Translations under genes and position numbers: made by a program
Origin: Arthrobacter ulcerisalmonis
Lineage (GTDB): Bacteria > Actinomycetota > Actinomycetes > Actinomycetales > Micrococcaceae
Length of the DNA: 64,000 bases
Direction: 5' to 3'
Assembly: GCF_900609065.1 (NCBI RefSeq)
Contig: NZ_UXAU01000025.1
Location: 1 to 64,000, forward strand
Part shown: positions 62,509 to 64,000 of the stretch, piece after piece
Numbering within the stretch: position 1 is the stretch's first letter
Layout of the letters: the number at the start of each line of letters is the position of its first letter
The notes under the pieces: model-generated
What the model saw: the letters and a program-made list of their open reading frames with translations, nothing else
Told to the model about the DNA's origin: nothing
The model's database searches: none

Positions 62509-63363
62509 ATGGCCAGTGTTGTTGGCTTCAAGCAGTTGCCGTCTGAAACGCTTCGGGTAGGGCAAGGATTTTCGCTGGCGGGGGTGGACCCGGATTCCAC
62601 CCCCGGCTACCCTGGCGCCAAGCGGGACGGCCAGGTGCTCTTGGCGAGCCAGGATGACGATCTTGCCGATTTGCAGGAGAAACTGTTCGCCGAGTCCCGC
62701 TTCGGCGGCACCAAGCGGGCGCTCTTGGTTCTCCAAGCCATGGATACCGCTGGTAAGGGCGGCATTGTTGGCCACGTCATGGCGGCCATGAACCCACAGG
62801 GCGTCTCCTTCAAGGCGTTCAAGGCTCCCACCGACGAGGAAAAGTCCCATGACTTCCTTTGGCGGATTGAAAAGGAAGTCCCTGCCGCCGGGATGGTGGG
62901 CGTCTTCGATCGGTCGCACTATGAGGATGTCCTGATTCACAGGGTGCACGGCTGGGCCGATGCAGCGGAGATCGAGCGGCGTTACGAAGCCATCAACGCT
63001 TTCGAAGCAGAGCTCGCTGCTGCGGGGACCACGGTGGTCAAGGTCATGCTGCACATCAGTGCCGACGAGCAGAAGGAACGGCTGTTGGCCCGCCTGGATG
63101 ATCCCTCGAAACACTGGAAATACAGCCGCGGCGACCTCACGGAGCGAGCCTTCTGGCCGGACTATATGGCCGCCTACCAGGCCGCGTTGGAAGCGACCAG
63201 CACCGACGTTGCGCCGTGGCATGTGGTGCCGGCCAACCGTAAATGGTACGCCCGGATCGCCGTGCAGCAGCTCCTCCTTGGCGCCCTGGGTGGACTGTCC
63301 CTCGACTGGCCCAAGGCTGCGTTCGACGTCGCCGAGGAGCGGGACCTGGTGGCGCGCTCCTAG
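62509..63363 (+). CDS. ppk2: Polyphosphate kinase 2 family protein
   Basis: 284 residues with one PPK2 domain: Walker A-like AMDTAGKGG, Walker B region VFDRSHYEDVLIHRV, and WKYSRGDLTERAFWPDY. It transfers phosphate between polyphosphate and nucleotides; class I-III cannot be settled here. ATG 62509 has AGAGGAA upstream. Convergent with xseB, overlapping by 4 nt. Confidence 0.9.
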   Translation: MASVVGFKQLPSETLRVGQGFSLAGVDPDSTPGYPGAKRDGQVLLASQDDDLADLQEKLFAESRFGGTKRALLVLQAMDTAGKGGIVGHVMAAMNPQGVSFKAFKAPTDEEKSHDFLWRIEKEVPAAGMVGVFDRSHYEDVLIHRVHGWADAAEIERRYEAINAFEAELAAAGTTVVKVMLHISADEQKERLLARLDDPSKHWKYSRGDLTERAFWPDYMAAYQAALEATSTDVAPWHVVPANRKWYARIAVQQLLLGALGGLSLDWPKAAFDVAEERDLVARS

Positions 63364-63590
63364 CCTTGCTCGAGTGGTTGGTCGCGGGCTGCGGCCAACC
63401 GCTTCCGGGCACCCTCCAGCCATTCCTCGCACCGGGTGGCCAGGGCCTCGCCGCGTTCCCAGAGGGCCAGTGATTCCTCGAGGCTGGCACCGCCGGCTTC
63501 GAGCCGGGCGACCACGGCGATCAGCTGCTCCCTGGCGTCCTCGTAGCTGAGTTGAGCCAGCTCAGCAGCTGCCACAGGGTGTTCACTCAT
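63360..63590 (-). CDS. xseB: Exodeoxyribonuclease VII small subunit
   Basis: 76-residue helical subunit with SYEDAREQLIAVVARLEAGG and LEESLALWERGEAL, the XseB hallmark. ATG 63590 lies inside the end of xseA (8-nt overlap), the usual coupled arrangement. Confidence 0.93.
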   Translation of the reverse strand: MSEHPVAAAELAQLSYEDAREQLIAVVARLEAGGASLEESLALWERGEALATRCEEWLEGARKRLAAARDQPLEQG

Positions 63591-64000
63591 GGGTGGATTC
63601 CGTTCCTTCGTTGTCTGCGCGTGTGGGGCTGCCTTTGGCGGCCGGTGCTTCGCTACGTTCGGTGTCGCTGTGGGTGCCGTTGGAGGTGGCGGCAAAATGG
63701 CCTTCCGCCACCCGGATGGACAGGCGTGCACCGTCCGGCGCTTCATCAGGGTGCCGGATCACCGCGTGCCCGGACGGTGCCAGCGCCGCCGCAGGACCAA
63801 CCAACGCCAGTTCGACTACGGCGTAGCCCCGATCGAGTGTCTTCTGCGGCGACAGGGCGCGCACCTGCGCCCGGAGGTGCTGGAGTTGGTCGCCTGCTCG
63901 CACCACGGCGGTGTTCACCGCTGTTGAGGAGCGGCGGCAGAGCCGGCCCAGTTCCTCGGCGCGGACGGTCACCAGGCCCTCAGGTGCGGCAAGGACCGGG
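63583..64000 (-). CDS. xseA: Exodeoxyribonuclease VII large subunit, C-terminal part
   Basis: Partial: the gene enters from beyond 64000. Visible are the C-terminal coiled region LQHLRAQVRALSPQKTLDRG and GYAVV, the XseA landmark, a short OB-like beta segment, and an extra polar tail of about 40 residues. It degrades single-stranded DNA together with XseB. Confidence 0.9.
   Translation of the reverse strand, partial: PVLAAPEGLVTVRAEELGRLCRRSSTAVNTAVVRAGDQLQHLRAQVRALSPQKTLDRGYAVVELALVGPAAALAPSGHAVIRHPDEAPDGARLSIRVAEGHFAATSNGTHSDTERSEAPAAKGSPTRADNEGTESTHE

Overview
The window reads as a high-GC actinobacterial chromosome, most likely Micrococcaceae (Arthrobacter, Paenarthrobacter or Pseudarthrobacter type). 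Support: a mycothiol-type glycosyltransferase (MshA), groES-groEL1 with a His-rich GroEL tail under paired CIRCE elements, guaB, guaB3 and guaA on one arm, a galU neighbourhood laid out like Mycobacterium tuberculosis Rv0991c-Rv0996, and more than a dozen genes with a TANNNT hexamer 6-7 nt before the start codon, the signature of leaderless actinobacterial transcripts. I see no rRNA, insertion sequence, prophage or CRISPR array. One tRNA is present. The assignment comes from recall of families, not from a search.

Layout. 0-3.1 kb (minus): fhs and mshA. 3.3-7.4 kb (plus): alr-tsaE-tsaB-rimI-tsaD, overlapping genes for cell-wall D-Ala and tRNA t6A synthesis. 7.4-14.5 kb: YbdK-like ligase, a GH3 lipoprotein, an HI0607-type shikimate dehydrogenase, a THUMP-like methyltransferase, an old yellow enzyme divergent from an ArsR regulator, and a small membrane protein. 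14.5-16.8 kb: heat-shock groES/groEL1 with two CIRCE sites. 16.8-20.9 kb: two tandem acyltransferase-3/SGNH O-acyltransferases. 21-32 kb: purine genes guaB, guaB3 and guaA interspersed with an ABC exporter, glpD, a lone EIIA, SURF1 and DUF3817. 32-36 kb: a giant helicase-like protein with degenerate ATPase motifs. 36-40.6 kb: a SAF-domain protein, an FmdB zinc-ribbon protein with its own CIRCE-like site, 5-formyl-THF cyclo-ligase, galU, a RimJ-like acetyltransferase, a GlpR-like membrane protein and tRNA-Ala(CGC).

41.1-51.6 kb is the unusual part: one tightly packed plus-strand operon of eight genes. It encodes a YidD-like protein, a Cys/Ser-rich RiPP precursor (reading frame broken), an APH-type kinase, a HopA1-like lyase fused to a LanC cyclase, a zinc-phospholipase-C-like membrane protein, an unknown protein, a polyprenyl diphosphate synthase, and a geranylgeranyl-reductase-like flavoprotein fused to a degenerate prenyl-synthase domain. 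I read it as a class V-like lanthipeptide pathway with a fused cyclase and an associated isoprenoid branch. A divergent small ORF ending CTCSCH and a 15-bp palindrome lie just upstream. No dedicated exporter or protease is visible.

51.6-64 kb returns to ordinary accessory and housekeeping genes: CorA, two Lrp/AsnC regulators each beside an MFS transporter, a BadF/NagK-type sugar kinase, an OpuC/ProU-type osmoprotectant ABC transporter (four genes), an AlaT aminotransferase, PPK2, xseB and the 3' end of xseA, which runs off the window.
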